Positions 36,654 through 45,463 are shown, counted from the first letter of the stretch. The stretch: DNA of 64,000 nt from Parabacteroides sp. Marseille-P3160 (GCF_900162725.1 NZ_LT799418.1:2666100-2730099); one strand, 5' to 3'. Numbers and translations: made by a program. The notes: a model not told the origin generated them from the letters alone.

Positions 36654-38555
36654 TCAAAATAGAATGGTATTTCTCGTTTCTTCCAAATATTTTCTCATTT
36701 CATCTTTCATTTCCTTTACGGCCGGGGAATCGACTTTCACCTCTTTCCCGAGTACTTCTGCAGCCATTTGCTGCGCCTTCTCCCGGTTTTCTGTTTGCAT
36801 ATACATCTTGGCCAATAGATAATAAGGATATAGACGGTGGGGCACAAGATTCATGGCATTATAATAAGACGCTTCCGCTTCTCTGTATTTCCCCATTGCC
36901 TGGTAATTTTTTCCTATCATATTATAGATCATCGGATCGCAACTGATCCGGGTGCATTCAATGAATATCCGGTTACTCCCTTCGTAACGGCCGGTCTTCG
37001 ACAAACTTTGCCCTTCTTCAAACAGGAAATCAACTTGATCCTGAAGATAGGGGTGCAGTCTCTCGTATATTTTAAAACTCTTTTTAAACGCATGGGCATG
37101 ATACAACGCCCTTGCCTGGTTCCACTCTTTATAGGCTCGATAGGTCGGATACCGGTTGTAGAGGCAGAAAGCTGTCATTCCTGTAAAGAGAATCAATAGG
37201 AAGAGAACTCCCGCCGTATTCAGGCGCCTGCGCGTCTGGAACGGATGGAGATAAAAGCGCTCCAAATCCTGGAAATAAGTAATGTCATGTTCCTGTGAAA
37301 TACCTAAGGCCATCAGGAAAACAAACGCAATCACAAAAGGCAACAGATTGAAGGGATAGGAAAAGAAAGCAAAAACCAGCAATGCCAGGAGTCCTCCCAC
37401 AGCAGCGCCCCGCCTCCTCTTGATTCCTGCGCACACGGCCCAGATGATCATAATGAAAAAGGCAATGGACGGAAATAAGCCGTGTTCGATATAGATATGC
37501 AGGTATTCGTTGAAAGCATACTCCGGATTCCCTGCGAGCTGCTTCTCCCGCTCGCTTGCCTGTCCCGATTGGAAATATCGAATCTGTTCCTCTCCGTAAG
37601 TGCCGGCAAAACGGCCTATGCCGCATCCAAAAGAATACTTGTCAGTGACTTTCATCGATATTTTCCATATCAAAGCCCTGCCGTCGGCTGAATCCTCCTT
37701 TAAATGATAGATGCCGGATAAGCCGGCTGCTCCCGCGAGCAGCAAAACAGTTGTAATCCCAAGGATTTTCAGTTTATGCCTTTGGATAAAAGCCCAGGCG
37801 CTTTCCGGAGTGTATTTAATTTGTATATAGTAAAGAAGAAGCGCCGCCAGGCAGCCGACGAACGCAGCGATCCATGCCGCCCGGCTCTGGGTGGCGGGAA
37901 GAATGAGAAACGTCCCGAGCAAAACGGCCGAAGCGATGCTCGTACGAATATAAAACGGAAGATAGTGACGGTTGAATTTCCCTTTAAATAAATGCCATTC
38001 CCTAAGGATATAAAAGAGTGCAACGGGAGCAACGACAGCCAGGTATCCGGCGTAGGGCCCCGGATTGAATAACGACCCTGTTGTCTTGAAAAGGTTGTGC
38101 TGCGAATGGCTGAAGCCATACAACTGCCCCAATCCCCAGACGATCTCTATCAATCCGGTCGCCAGGAAGCATAAAGTCAATACATAGGCATTCCTTTTGC
38201 TTTGGGACAGGAAAAGACGGAATAGAAAATAAAGGACAAATAGCAGGGAGAATAAAATCATCCTGGTAGAGAAATTGAAAGGATATGTTCTCCACAAAAA
38301 GTAATTATTGGCCATACTGAATAAATAAAAAAGCGTCAACAGGAAATCGACCGGCGAAAACCGGACTTTCTTATGGTTTATCGCATAAGAAACGACCATT
38401 GCAACCAGGCTAAGTCCCATGGAGAGGTAAAACCAGAAATATTTACCGGAAACTACCCCGTTCGGCAAGTCGGGGGCGATTACCAAAACCGTACTTAATA
38501 CCATGATAAAGGGTACCAGGCAGAGAATATTGAGTGTTAATAGTAGTTTTTTCAT
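36654..38555 (-). CDS. O-antigen ligase-like membrane protein with C-terminal TPR domain
   Basis: 633 residues. Residues ~1-430 hold about ten to twelve membrane helices with the Wzy_C/O-antigen-ligase region (GCGIGRFAGTYGEEQ and YAFNEYLHIYIEHGLF). Residues ~480-620 carry TPR repeats (ALYHAHAFKKSFKIYERLHPYL, GKNYQAMGKYREAEASYYNAMNL). This architecture is shared by lipid-linked glycan ligases, including protein O-oligosaccharyltransferases of the PglL/ComP type, so the acceptor may be a glycan or a protein. Starts one base after lepB stops. Confidence 0.8.
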   Translation of the reverse strand: MKKLLLTLNILCLVPFIMVLSTVLVIAPDLPNGVVSGKYFWFYLSMGLSLVAMVVSYAINHKKVRFSPVDFLLTLFYLFSMANNYFLWRTYPFNFSTRMILFSLLFVLYFLFRLFLSQSKRNAYVLTLCFLATGLIEIVWGLGQLYGFSHSQHNLFKTTGSLFNPGPYAGYLAVVAPVALFYILREWHLFKGKFNRHYLPFYIRTSIASAVLLGTFLILPATQSRAAWIAAFVGCLAALLLYYIQIKYTPESAWAFIQRHKLKILGITTVLLLAGAAGLSGIYHLKEDSADGRALIWKISMKVTDKYSFGCGIGRFAGTYGEEQIRYFQSGQASEREKQLAGNPEYAFNEYLHIYIEHGLFPSIAFFIMIIWAVCAGIKRRRGAAVGGLLALLVFAFFSYPFNLLPFVIAFVFLMALGISQEHDITYFQDLERFYLHPFQTRRRLNTAGVLFLLILFTGMTAFCLYNRYPTYRAYKEWNQARALYHAHAFKKSFKIYERLHPYLQDQVDFLFEEGQSLSKTGRYEGSNRIFIECTRISCDPMIYNMIGKNYQAMGKYREAEASYYNAMNLVPHRLYPYYLLAKMYMQTENREKAQQMAAEVLGKEVKVDSPAVKEMKDEMRKYLEETRNTILF

Positions 38556-38556
38556 C

Positions 38557-39459
38557 TTATTTCATTGTCTTAAAAAATCGATTGAACCTGAATTTCCCGG
38601 AATCCGGATCCCAGGATTTCCATATAAGAAAAGCTTTCCCGATGATATGGTCTTCGGGTAATAGCCCCCAGTAACGGGAGTCGCGTGAGTCCGGCACCCA
38701 ATCGCCACACATGAAATAGTAATTCTGCCGGAAAAGATAGCGGTCGATCTGTTTCCCGTCTAAAAGGACGGTTCCTCCCGCGAAGGTGATCTCTTTTTTC
38801 GTTTCATATTCGATCAGGTTTTTATAAAGCCGGATCGTTGCGCTATCGACCGGCAGGAGGTCATTTTGCCGGGGAATGTACAGCGGTCCGAAGTTTTTTA
38901 TATTCCAGGAATAGCGGATCGTATCATAAGGAAAGGTATGGTATATGCCTCCTATTTTCTGCAATTCTTCTTCTTTGAGTTCCGAAAGAGCCGCTTGGTT
39001 AGCATATGAACCTAAGGTCTCCGAACAGCCGGCGACTTTGTAAAAACCATTTTGAATATAGAACGTATCTCCGGGAATAGCGACACAACGTTTCACATAA
39101 TACTGTCCGAGATTCATCTTGATTTTATCCCAGGAACCAGCATAAGGGAAGTTGAAAACCAGGATATCGTTTCTCCGGATCGGACGATAGCCTTTCAGAC
39201 GCTTTGTCTTGACGCCATCTTTCAAATTCAGGCTCGTTAATATCCGCGGCCCCGGAATCAATTTATTGACAAGGATAAAATCTCCCGGCAATATAGTAGG
39301 TTCCATAGAAGCCGAAGGTATCTTAAAGGAAGCAATGAGGAAGATCCTGAGCAGTATCACAAACAAAACCGTACCTATCCCCAACAAAAGATAGCAGCCG
39401 AAATATTTCAGGATCTTCACTGCTTTTACGTATTTTCCAGTCTGTTTTTGTCCATTCAT
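38557..39459 (-). CDS. lepB: Signal peptidase I
   Basis: S26-family membrane protease of 300 residues, one N-terminal helix (~20-45). The catalytic Ser51 is in FKIPSASMEPTILPGDFILVNK; the Lys general base is in YYVKRCVAIPGD; the family box GDWVPDSRDSRYWGLLP is near the C-terminus. Removes signal peptides of Sec-exported proteins. This copy is not next to housekeeping translation genes but in an operon with a glycan-ligase-like gene, preceded by the operator seen before NVEAL genes, so it may be a dedicated processing enzyme. Confidence 0.94.
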   Translation of the reverse strand: MNGQKQTGKYVKAVKILKYFGCYLLLGIGTVLFVILLRIFLIASFKIPSASMEPTILPGDFILVNKLIPGPRILTSLNLKDGVKTKRLKGYRPIRRNDILVFNFPYAGSWDKIKMNLGQYYVKRCVAIPGDTFYIQNGFYKVAGCSETLGSYANQAALSELKEEELQKIGGIYHTFPYDTIRYSWNIKNFGPLYIPRQNDLLPVDSATIRLYKNLIEYETKKEITFAGGTVLLDGKQIDRYLFRQNYYFMCGDWVPDSRDSRYWGLLPEDHIIGKAFLIWKSWDPDSGKFRFNRFFKTMK

Positions 39460-40045
39460 TTTTATTGTTTTTTGTTCGGGTAAATGGAATGGCCTATTCT
39501 ATGATTCACCATATTAAGTAACTGTTTAAATTTCCAAAAGCATTTTAAGAAAGACAATTTCGTTATTTGTTTGTCCTGTTTTTGTGTATTTGCTCCCTTT
39601 GCTCAGTTCAAATAGCCCGCTTCCTCACTTCACAAATGAATCAACTCTCCTAAAAACAGAGCTAAGCAAATGAACGAGTAAAATTTAAATAGCTACTAAA
39701 CATTTATCTTTTTTTCCCTTAGTAACAAATAAACAAATAATAAACGGGTAATAGGTGGAAAAAATCAACTCAATTCTTACTCAATTCTTACACGCTTTCA
39801 ACCCCTACATTTATTCAACCATCCCGCTTACTTTTAATGCGAGCGACTGCTCTTTCACGTCATTACCACCACAGAGCAAACTCGCATTTAAACTCCTGTT
39901 ATGTTCGGCGGAAGCTGGAGCTTTCGCCGGCGATAAAAGCGAGGCTCCCGCCTCGCAATGATTCTCCTTTTTTGATAGTCAAAGCAGGATCTTTGCTTCC
40001 AACACGACGGAATGAGGACGTGGCTGTTGCCCAACAATCTTCCAG
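39460..40045. other. Control region upstream of lepB with operator and decayed module
   Basis: No intact gene. Contains the two-box operator (39770-39795), the promoter-like block CCCTTAGTAACAAATAAAC shared with NVEAL leaders, a CTAAAAACAGAG motif, then a trace of the DUF1573 gene tail (~39818-39870) and a GC-rich hairpin (GCGAGGC/GCCTCGC, ~39939-39957) of unknown role. Confidence 0.6.
39770..39795 (-). promoter_or_regulatory. Tandem 11-bp operator (2 boxes) upstream of lepB
   Basis: TTCTTAC at 39774 and 39785 joined by TCAA. Read towards lepB it is GTAAGAATTGAGTAAGAAT, followed ~35 bp later by the AT-rich TTATTATTTGTTTATT block that follows every NVEAL operator. Confidence 0.72.
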
Positions 40046-40588
40046 TTAGTTCAGCTTATATATTAGTAGAAAATTCTCATAATTATTATTGAAACCATAT
40101 ATAAATTGGTTCTTCTCATCGACTTCAAAAAGAAAAGGTATGATATCAAAGTCATATTTTATAATAGGATTTCCATCGTAATCATATACTTCTATTATGC
40201 AATCATGATTATTTTCCGCTTTATTTCCCTGATATAGGGCATAGAAATATTTTTCTTTTGCTATAATTGATATGTATTGATATATACTGTTCTCAAAATC
40301 ACCGACTGCAATACCTTCCAATTGAGACTTTCCTATAATTCGCTTTTTCAATTTCAAATCACTGATGTTATAAATATCGATCTGTTTTTTGAATACATAA
40401 GAATAAACGATAAAGGAATCATTCGCAGCAACTAAACCTCGATCTGAATAAAAAAAAGATTCCTTGTGATCATCCGTTTTTATTTTGATTTTATCAATTT
40501 CCCTATGATTAAACAGATCATATTTTTTTATAGAAAACTCATCAGGTATGGCACTATAAATTAAAATAGAATCATGTACTACATGCAT
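40046..40588 (-). pseudogene. Truncated beta-propeller lipoprotein
   Basis: 180 codons against ~340 for full-length relatives. The frame is open ~13 codons further upstream (LSIYESFNQMHVVHDSILIY is contiguous propeller sequence) but no signal peptide or ATG precedes it, so the 5' end is lost. An internal stretch seems missing too. The C-terminal half with VYDYDGNPIIKYDFD and the terminal blade is intact. Best read as a deletion remnant of a propeller lipoprotein. Confidence 0.7.
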
Positions 40589-40726
40589 TTGATTGAATGA
40601 TTCATAAATTGAAAGATTAAATTCTTAATTTATCAATAAATTCCCTGAATCATCCACTGATATTTGTCATTTGGTCATAGATGGTTGATTTAGGCGAGTA
40701 TATATATCATTCACAACATATAAACC

Positions 40727-41455
40727 TTAGAGCAATCCTAAGTCGGCAATCATTTTTTTGTGATTATTTATAAAGTATTTCATCAACATATACTGTTCTG
40801 TTTTTTCGTAGGCTGCCAATTGTAGTCCCTGATCTGTAACACAATAAATGTCAGCATCAGGATAAGCCATTAATATTGGTGAATGAGTTGCAATTATAAA
40901 TTGTGAATCTTTATCAACTAAATTCTTCATCATAACTAATAGCGTTAGTTGGCTGTTAATTGACAAGGCTGATTCCGGCTCATCAAAGATATACAACCCC
41001 TTTCCTGAAAATCTATTTTTAACTAATGCTAAAAAACTTTCGCCATGTGAGCATTCATGTAGTGAACCACCATAATACAAATCACGTTTGTATTTATCAA
41101 GTTGAAAAACCTTATCGATTTCAGTAGCCACATTGTAAAAACTTTCTGTTCTAAGAAAGAAGCCATCCTTTTCTCGATACGCTGATCTTACCAACCTTAA
41201 ATCGTTAAATAAACAGGAATGAGATTCTTGTGTATTAAAATTAAAATTGCGAGTTCCACCTTCAGGATTCAATCCTGAATTTATCGCAATAGCTTCAATC
41301 AAAGTAGATTTACCCGAACCGTTTTCTCCTATGATAAAGGTTACACTTTTACGAAACTCCAACTCCCTTAAATTTGCTATTGAAGGAATATTATATGGAT
41401 ATATATTCCTTCCTTCAACAGGTTTAACGTTCTTTACTTGATTTATATATATCAT
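40727..41455 (-). CDS. Stand-alone ABC/RecF-like AAA ATPase
   Basis: 242 residues of soluble ABC-type ATPase: Walker A GENGSGKST at residues 43-51, signature-like CSHGES, Walker B GLYIFDEPESAL and H-loop IATHSPILM, without the long coiled coil of SMC/RecF. Members of this predicted-ATPase group are found both as housekeeping genes of unknown role and in defence or toxin islands. It lies in an AT-rich insertion between two propeller remnants with two related small ORFs. No membrane domain, so not a transporter. Confidence 0.82.
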   Translation of the reverse strand: MIYINQVKNVKPVEGRNIYPYNIPSIANLRELEFRKSVTFIIGENGSGKSTLIEAIAINSGLNPEGGTRNFNFNTQESHSCLFNDLRLVRSAYREKDGFFLRTESFYNVATEIDKVFQLDKYKRDLYYGGSLHECSHGESFLALVKNRFSGKGLYIFDEPESALSINSQLTLLVMMKNLVDKDSQFIIATHSPILMAYPDADIYCVTDQGLQLAAYEKTEQYMLMKYFINNHKKMIADLGLL

Positions 41456-41471
41456 TATGTCTATTTAAAAT

Positions 41472-41508
41472 CCCCTATCTTTGCTTTATTTCTAAAGATA
41501 GGGGTTTT
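41472..41508. terminator. Strong terminator between the small ORFs and the ATPase gene
   Basis: Perfect 11-bp arms CCCCTATCTTT / AAAGATAGGGG (41472-41482, 41494-41504) with an A/T-rich loop and TTTT on the plus side, ATTTTAAAT on the minus side. It separates the ATPase gene from the upstream small ORFs, so the ATPase has its own promoter. Confidence 0.85.
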
Positions 41509-41509
41509 G

Positions 41510-41851
41510 CTAGATTAATCCTTCGTTTTTTAATTCTTCTTTGAGGATTAAGAATCTTTCAAGAGTTTTTTTGTCTGCTTCTTCTTTTGTTGTTCCAAAA
41601 TATTCGTGGAAATCGAAAATTTTCAAAGGTGCAGAAGTTTTTTCTATCTGTTTTAGCGTTATTTCAATCGAATCATTCAAATATAAATTTTCTTTTACCC
41701 AGTTAACTATATTATTTGTCAGCGGGTCGTAAAGCCCTACATTTATGTACATATCCTCTTCTTCACTTGTACTCTTTCGTGATATAATAAAGCTAGCTTC
41801 AAAAGGTAAATACAAAATTTTATCTCTAATTTTCAGTTCAAATCCCAGCAT
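41510..41851 (-). CDS. Small acidic protein of unknown function (113 aa)
   Basis: No family recognised. Begins MLGFELKIRDKILYLPFEAS and ends in a charged helix finishing NEGLI. Its C-terminal ~75 residues resemble those of the start-less ORF just upstream (both read ...TN-x-[IH]-[VI]-x-W..., ending [KE]-x-EGLI), so they look like tandem paralogues. The ATG is one base after the upstream ORF's stop. Size, tandem duplication and acidity resemble immunity proteins, but that is only a suggestion. Confidence 0.6.
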   Translation of the reverse strand: MLGFELKIRDKILYLPFEASFIISRKSTSEEEDMYINVGLYDPLTNNIVNWVKENLYLNDSIEITLKQIEKTSAPLKIFDFHEYFGTTKEEADKKTLERFLILKEELKNEGLI

Positions 41852-41852
41852 G

Positions 41853-42101
41853 TTATTTTTCTTTTTCTATTAATCCTTCCTTTTCCAAATAGTTTTTTAT
41901 CCCTCTATATTCTATTAATTTATTTTTTAATAAGTTTCTTTCGTTGGGTTCTAATTTAATTACCTCTGCAACTTGATTTACGTTAATTACTTTGATTGTT
42001 ATTTTATCATTTTCGTTTATTTGAGACTCAAACCAAGTTATATGCTGATTTGTATTGTTATCTAATCCTTGAAAATCTAAACGAATAGAATCTTCAATGT
42101 T
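41853..42101 (-). pseudogene. Start-less paralogue of the 113-aa protein
   Basis: An 82-codon open frame (NIEDSIRLDFQGLDNN... to ...YLEKEGLIEKEKK) closed upstream by TGA at 42102-42104 with no ATG, GTG or TTG start. The upstream end coincides with the start of sequence duplicated from the tail of the propeller gene at 50727 (TTCATGAAAGATTCAATTG), so the 5' half was removed at a recombination junction. Confidence 0.6.
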
Positions 42102-42112
42102 TCATGAAAGAT

Positions 42113-42316
42113 TCAATTGTACCAATATATATCTAATTCATCAGATCGGAGTAATGCATATAAGTATTTGTCATCAGGGCTTACATAGATGTTGATTTCA
42201 TTTAAGCGTAGGGCTATATATAATCCTTTCTGGTTGACAAATAGGAAGGTTGATATATACTCGTATTCGGGAAATAATGTTTCATTCAATGTTTTTTCTT
42301 CCTTCTGTTTTGACAA
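42113..42316 (-). pseudogene. Chimeric 67-codon fragment of two propeller-type genes
   Basis: The N-terminal part ETLFPEYEYISTFLFVNQKG matches the DUF4221-like protein at 51804 (ETLFPEYEYVSTLLFVSRKG). The C-terminal part VSPDDKYLYALLRSDELD matches the end of the propeller at 50727 (VSPDDKHLYALSLSDELD). A short frame that fuses both 3' ends is best explained by recombination between duplicated modules. It also overlaps the end of the next gene by 35 bp. Confidence 0.75.
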
Positions 42317-42902
42317 CTATTGAAAATGAATCCAGTATATCTTCTATTATTGATGGCGTTCCTGAAACATGGTATTGCTTTTCCCTTAAACAGACATTTA
42401 CACAATGAACAATATTCCTATTCTTTTGCATTAAATAGAAATCACGGTACTTTACGATGCTTCCATCCATTTCTTTGCTGTTTTTTATCAGAACTAATCT
42501 TCTTTGCCTGGCTTTTCCTTTTAGATCGATTTTTTTTAGTATTGCAATATTGGGCGAGTTCAATTTAGAGAGGCTTAATTCTTCCACGTCTTTTACAGAA
42601 AGAGGATTGCCGTCCGTTCTTTGATAACTTTGTATGTCTAAACTTATAGTATGAAAACGATCTTCGAGACTTCTTATGGGAGTGGACCAAGCCAGATAAT
42701 ATAAATGAAAGAACTTTATCTCCCGCTCACCCGGGATGGTTCCATCTCCCGGCATTCCTTTCATGGGTTCCCACTGTAAAGGTAATTCAATAGAATATAA
42801 AGAATTAATTATTTTTCTCTTTTTGTTATTGCCGTTATCATTTGTAAAGGAAAAAATAAAAAAAAGAAGAATCGAAAGAAGAATGTATTGTTTGCTTTTC
42901 AT
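42282..42902 (-). CDS. Exported protein of unknown function (206 aa)
   Basis: N-terminal signal peptide (MKSKQYILLSILLFFIFSFT), then a compact domain with SLYSIELPLQWEPMKGMPGDG and a C-terminal SIIEDILDSFSIV helix, a layout like small lipoprotein/PsbP-like stress domains. No family assigned with confidence. It follows the NVEAL1 propeller gene by 6 bp and its tail runs into the chimeric fragment, so the original C-terminus (after ~residue 195) may have been replaced. Confidence 0.6.
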   Translation of the reverse strand: MKSKQYILLSILLFFIFSFTNDNGNNKKRKIINSLYSIELPLQWEPMKGMPGDGTIPGEREIKFFHLYYLAWSTPIRSLEDRFHTISLDIQSYQRTDGNPLSVKDVEELSLSKLNSPNIAILKKIDLKGKARQRRLVLIKNSKEMDGSIVKYRDFYLMQKNRNIVHCVNVCLREKQYHVSGTPSIIEDILDSFSIVVKTEGRKNIE

Positions 42903-42908
42903 GATAGC

Positions 42909-43956
42909 TTAGTTTTTAAGTAGGGGGATATCGTAAATGTAAAATTCATCCTCAATAGAATTGTTGAGCGCATATATTTTGTTATACTTCTCGCTTATCG
43001 CCATTAAAGATATTTTTCTATCAAATCGATAAGTGGCAATAGGCCTTCCTTCCCAATCCCATACTTGTAATTCAGAAGCGACGGGAGCATCCGGATCGTT
43101 GCCTTTGCTATTTGCACAAAGGACATAAATATAATTTCTGATTGTCTGTGGTTGACCGATATAATATACCGGTTGATTTTTTACTTCTTCCTCAAAGTTT
43201 GTGGCATAAGGTTTTACCCGGACATCAATATCATGCAGTAAGTTCGCAGAGTAATCATATATCCTCCAACGTTTAAATCTGCCATAAAAGGCTGAAAACT
43301 TTCTGCCATTCGGATGGACAACGCAAGTTTTAATGTAGGTAACAAAAACAGGAGGAGCCATCGGATTATCTGTCGTTACCGGAACCCATTGAGGATACTC
43401 TCCAATCTTTACAATTAATTTTTTCTTCTTGTTGAAAAGGCAATATTCATTCGATTCCCCGATATTACCCAAGGTTAAATACATGCTGTCTGCTAAATGA
43501 TAAAACCCATTGTTTGGAGCATAATCATCAAAAATTCTCTCTGAGTTCACTACCGATAAACGATTGTTTTCAAATATGACGGTTTTGAGGATATTGCTTC
43601 CTGACTCCAATACGTTAAAGCCATTCTTCAAGACATGGAAACTGCGTGTGTCTAAAAGTCCAAAATCATCTGGCCCCTGACCACGATTGCCTCCATCACC
43701 CATATATGTACAATCGGGAAGATTGAAAACGGCAAACAACTCGGCTTCCTTTTCTTTATATACATATAATTTATCATTTGCAATAAGCATTGCTCGAGGC
43801 AAGAAGATAGGAGCAGGCATTTTTTGTACTTTTGCGATTAATTCTCCGCTCTTCTCAAATTTCGAAACAACAATTGTACCCTCTTTGCTATCGGAACATC
43901 CACCCAATATCAACGCCAACAAAAATATAAATCCATTTTTTTTTAATCCGTGTCAT
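42909..43956 (-). CDS. Beta-propeller lipoprotein of NVEAL module 1, with signal peptide out of frame
   Basis: Body of ~337 residues: LALILGGCSDSKEG (lipobox), GNRGQGPDDFG motif and terminal VWDWEGRPIATYRFD blade, a BF3164/TolB-like propeller. The only ATG at a plausible place (43956) reads MTRIKKK through nine A's (plus-strand T9 at 43936-43944) into the wrong frame. One extra A would give MTRIKKKNGFIFLLALILGGC, a perfect lipoprotein signal. In the body's own frame there is no ATG, only TTG (43922). So the gene is either off, slippage-dependent, or damaged. Confidence 0.75.
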
Positions 43957-44081
43957 AATTAAATCTTATTATTTCTTGCCCATTGGTTCAATCTCAATTA
44001 ATATAAGAATTTGCCCTTTTGAAAAATCCACTATCTTTTCGCTTATTGACAAAATAGGTTTGTTAAATGTAGCATCTTCAT

Positions 44082-44135
44082 TTTGCAGCATGCTATTCTT
44101 TCTTTAATAGAATCATGGAACAAACATGCTGCAAA
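44082..44135 (-). terminator. Attenuator-like hairpin between NVEAL1 and its propeller gene
   Basis: Perfect 11-bp arms TTTGCAGCATG / CATGCTGCAAA (44082-44092, 44125-44135) with inner ATTCT/AGAAT pairing. It lies 55 bp after the NVEAL1 stop and well before the propeller, so it could terminate part of the transcripts or protect the peptide mRNA 3' end. No long T-run follows. Confidence 0.5.
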
Positions 44136-44189
44136 TTTATTAATCCCAACAATATACCTTTCCTATCAGAAAGATATAATGCTATCACG

Positions 44190-44468
44190 TTAATGTCTAC
44201 AGATACTTGGATTCCAAACACTTACAGCGCTGCTGGTATAACAATCAAAACAACGTATATAAGTAAAAAACAAGCCAGAGGAATAATCATCATAACTATT
44301 TATAAAACAGGTCCAGCCATCTCCGGTCCATTCACCAGAGGCTAATGCTTCGATATTTGCCAAAGCAATGCCAGACAACTTATTTTCCTGTGAGCTTAAA
44401 TTTATATTAAATGTGGCTACTGCAGCTATTGCCAATATGACGATACCGTCAAAAATTTTCTTTTTCAT
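44190..44468 (-). CDS. NVEAL-family precursor peptide 1 (92 aa)
   Basis: Leader: MKKKIFDGIVILAIAAVATF (signal-like helix), NINLSSQENKLSGIALANIEALASGE carrying the ANIEAL box, then a ~47-residue core with cysteines in TCFINS, IRCFDCYTS and ICRH (four in all), many Tyr/Ser/Trp. The conserved leader with a variable Cys-containing core is the layout of secreted precursor peptides (NVEAL family), function not established. First gene of module 1; preceded by operator and hairpin leader. Confidence 0.85.
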   Translation of the reverse strand: MKKKIFDGIVILAIAAVATFNINLSSQENKLSGIALANIEALASGEWTGDGWTCFINSYDDYSSGLFFTYIRCFDCYTSSAVSVWNPSICRH

Positions 44469-44577
44469 GACTAAATAAATTTGATAATTAATAATTCCTT
44501 TGGTTCCGTATTTATCGTTTCAACGGAACGAAATCCAACAGGATTTCAAAATTTAATTTCTACTTTTGCCAGGCAAA

Positions 44578-44651
44578 CCTCCTTTCTTTTTAGGAGGCAG
44601 CGGGGGCGAGAGGTATTGTCTCGGTTTGCAGCGTTGACAATGTTCCGCCCC
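44578..44651 (-). ncRNA. Conserved two-hairpin leader RNA, copy 1
   Basis: Stem I 44603-44651: CGCCCC/GGGGCG outer and GACAAT/ATTGTC inner helices. Stem II 44578-44597: CCTCCT/AGGAGG. Both recur with sequence changes at 50148-50196 and 54675-54747. It would be the 5' untranslated part of the NVEAL1 mRNA; a cis-acting RNA element (stability or control) is inferred. Confidence 0.55.
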
Positions 44652-44717
44652 TTTTCCCTTAGTAATTTTTAGTAAATAAACAAATAATAAATGGGTAATA
44701 GATCTAAAAAAATAAAA

Positions 44718-44740
44718 TCAATTCTTGCTCAATCCTTACT
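44718..44740 (-). promoter_or_regulatory. Tandem 11-bp operator (2 degenerate boxes) upstream of NVEAL1
   Basis: TTCTTGC at 44722 and TCCTTAC at 44733, 11 bp apart, each one base off TTCTTAC. The weakest of the six sites. Confidence 0.6.
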
Positions 44741-44755
44741 TAATCTCGATCTCTT

Positions 44756-44966
44756 TCATTGATCGACCATCCCGCTGATTTTTTTTTAATACGACCGACT
44801 GCTCTTTTGTGTTACAATAGACCGTGACGGTCTTCTCGAAGAATCCAGTCTGTTCCGGCGAAACCTTTACCTATATTTCTGTCCAACGTTGCGGGGAAAT
44901 CGGCTGCTTGTCCCAGAGAGGTACCGTACAGCCGCAGGAAACGTCCACACGGGCTATGACCAAAGA
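44756..44966 (-). pseudogene. Remnant of a DUF1573 lipoprotein gene, 3' end only
   Basis: About 210 bp very similar to the 3' end of the intact gene at 54864-55730, including the segments for TVPLWDKQPISPQRW and EKTVTVYCNT. A run of extra T's (nine against five) shifts the frame near the end. It ends abruptly at a junction with the propeller fragment at 44980. Confidence 0.8.
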
Positions 44967-44979
44967 CATTTATTCTGTG

Positions 44980-45441
44980 CTATTTTTTTAATGATATGCG
45001 ATTTAGTGAATCCTTTCCGAAAAAGACAAATTGGTTCTCGATATTTAATCCAATATATTTTTTTTCTATCAGACTTATTTTTTTAGATGCTAAGTCTTTA
45101 TAACTAACCTGATCTGGAGTAGTATGTGAGCATGAGCATATACTAATTGTAAATAAATCTCCCATCAATACGAATAATAAGGTATCTTGATTCAATACAT
45201 GAACTTCATTATATGCTATTATATCATTGGGTAGTTGTACTTTTCTGATGAAACTTCCATCTAAACAGGAACTTAGTATTTCACCAAAAAGCACCCAAAT
45301 TAATATTTCTATGCTGGAGGGATCAATATTAAAATCTTCCATATATGTATATTCCTGAGGTCCTTGTCCTTCTTTGTGATACCTTAAATAAATATTGCCC
45401 ATTTTCATTAAAACAAAATAATGTCTGAAGTTCCTTGTCAA
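44980..45441 (-). pseudogene. Fragment of a beta-propeller lipoprotein (153 codons)
   Basis: Starts at TTG with no signal peptide. MKMGNIYLRYHKEGQGPQEY corresponds to the first conserved blade motif (FDKNGKF...GxGPGEY) of full-length propellers, so ~100 N-terminal residues are missing. The C-terminal ~150 residues of a normal protein are also missing, and the frame ends at a junction with the DUF1573 remnant. 22 bp after the transglutaminase gene. Confidence 0.65.
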
Positions 45442-45463
45442 TAAATCGTGTATTCTCCTCTTT

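Larger units (their letters stand above)
44469..44755. other. NVEAL1 leader, promoter and operator region
   Basis: On the minus strand, in transcription order: operator, AT-rich TTATTATTTGTTTATT block, GGGGCG/CGCCCC hairpin (44603-44651), AGGAGG/CCTCCT hairpin (44578-44597), TTGCCAGGCAA palindrome, then an A-rich start region. ~75% or more of it is recognisable in the NVEAL2 and NVEAL3 leaders. Confidence 0.7.

Noticed and set aside
40046-45463. Prophage or transposon origin of the NVEAL region
   Set aside because: No integrase, transposase, terminal repeats or phage structural genes seen; homologous recombination between modules explains the rearrangements.
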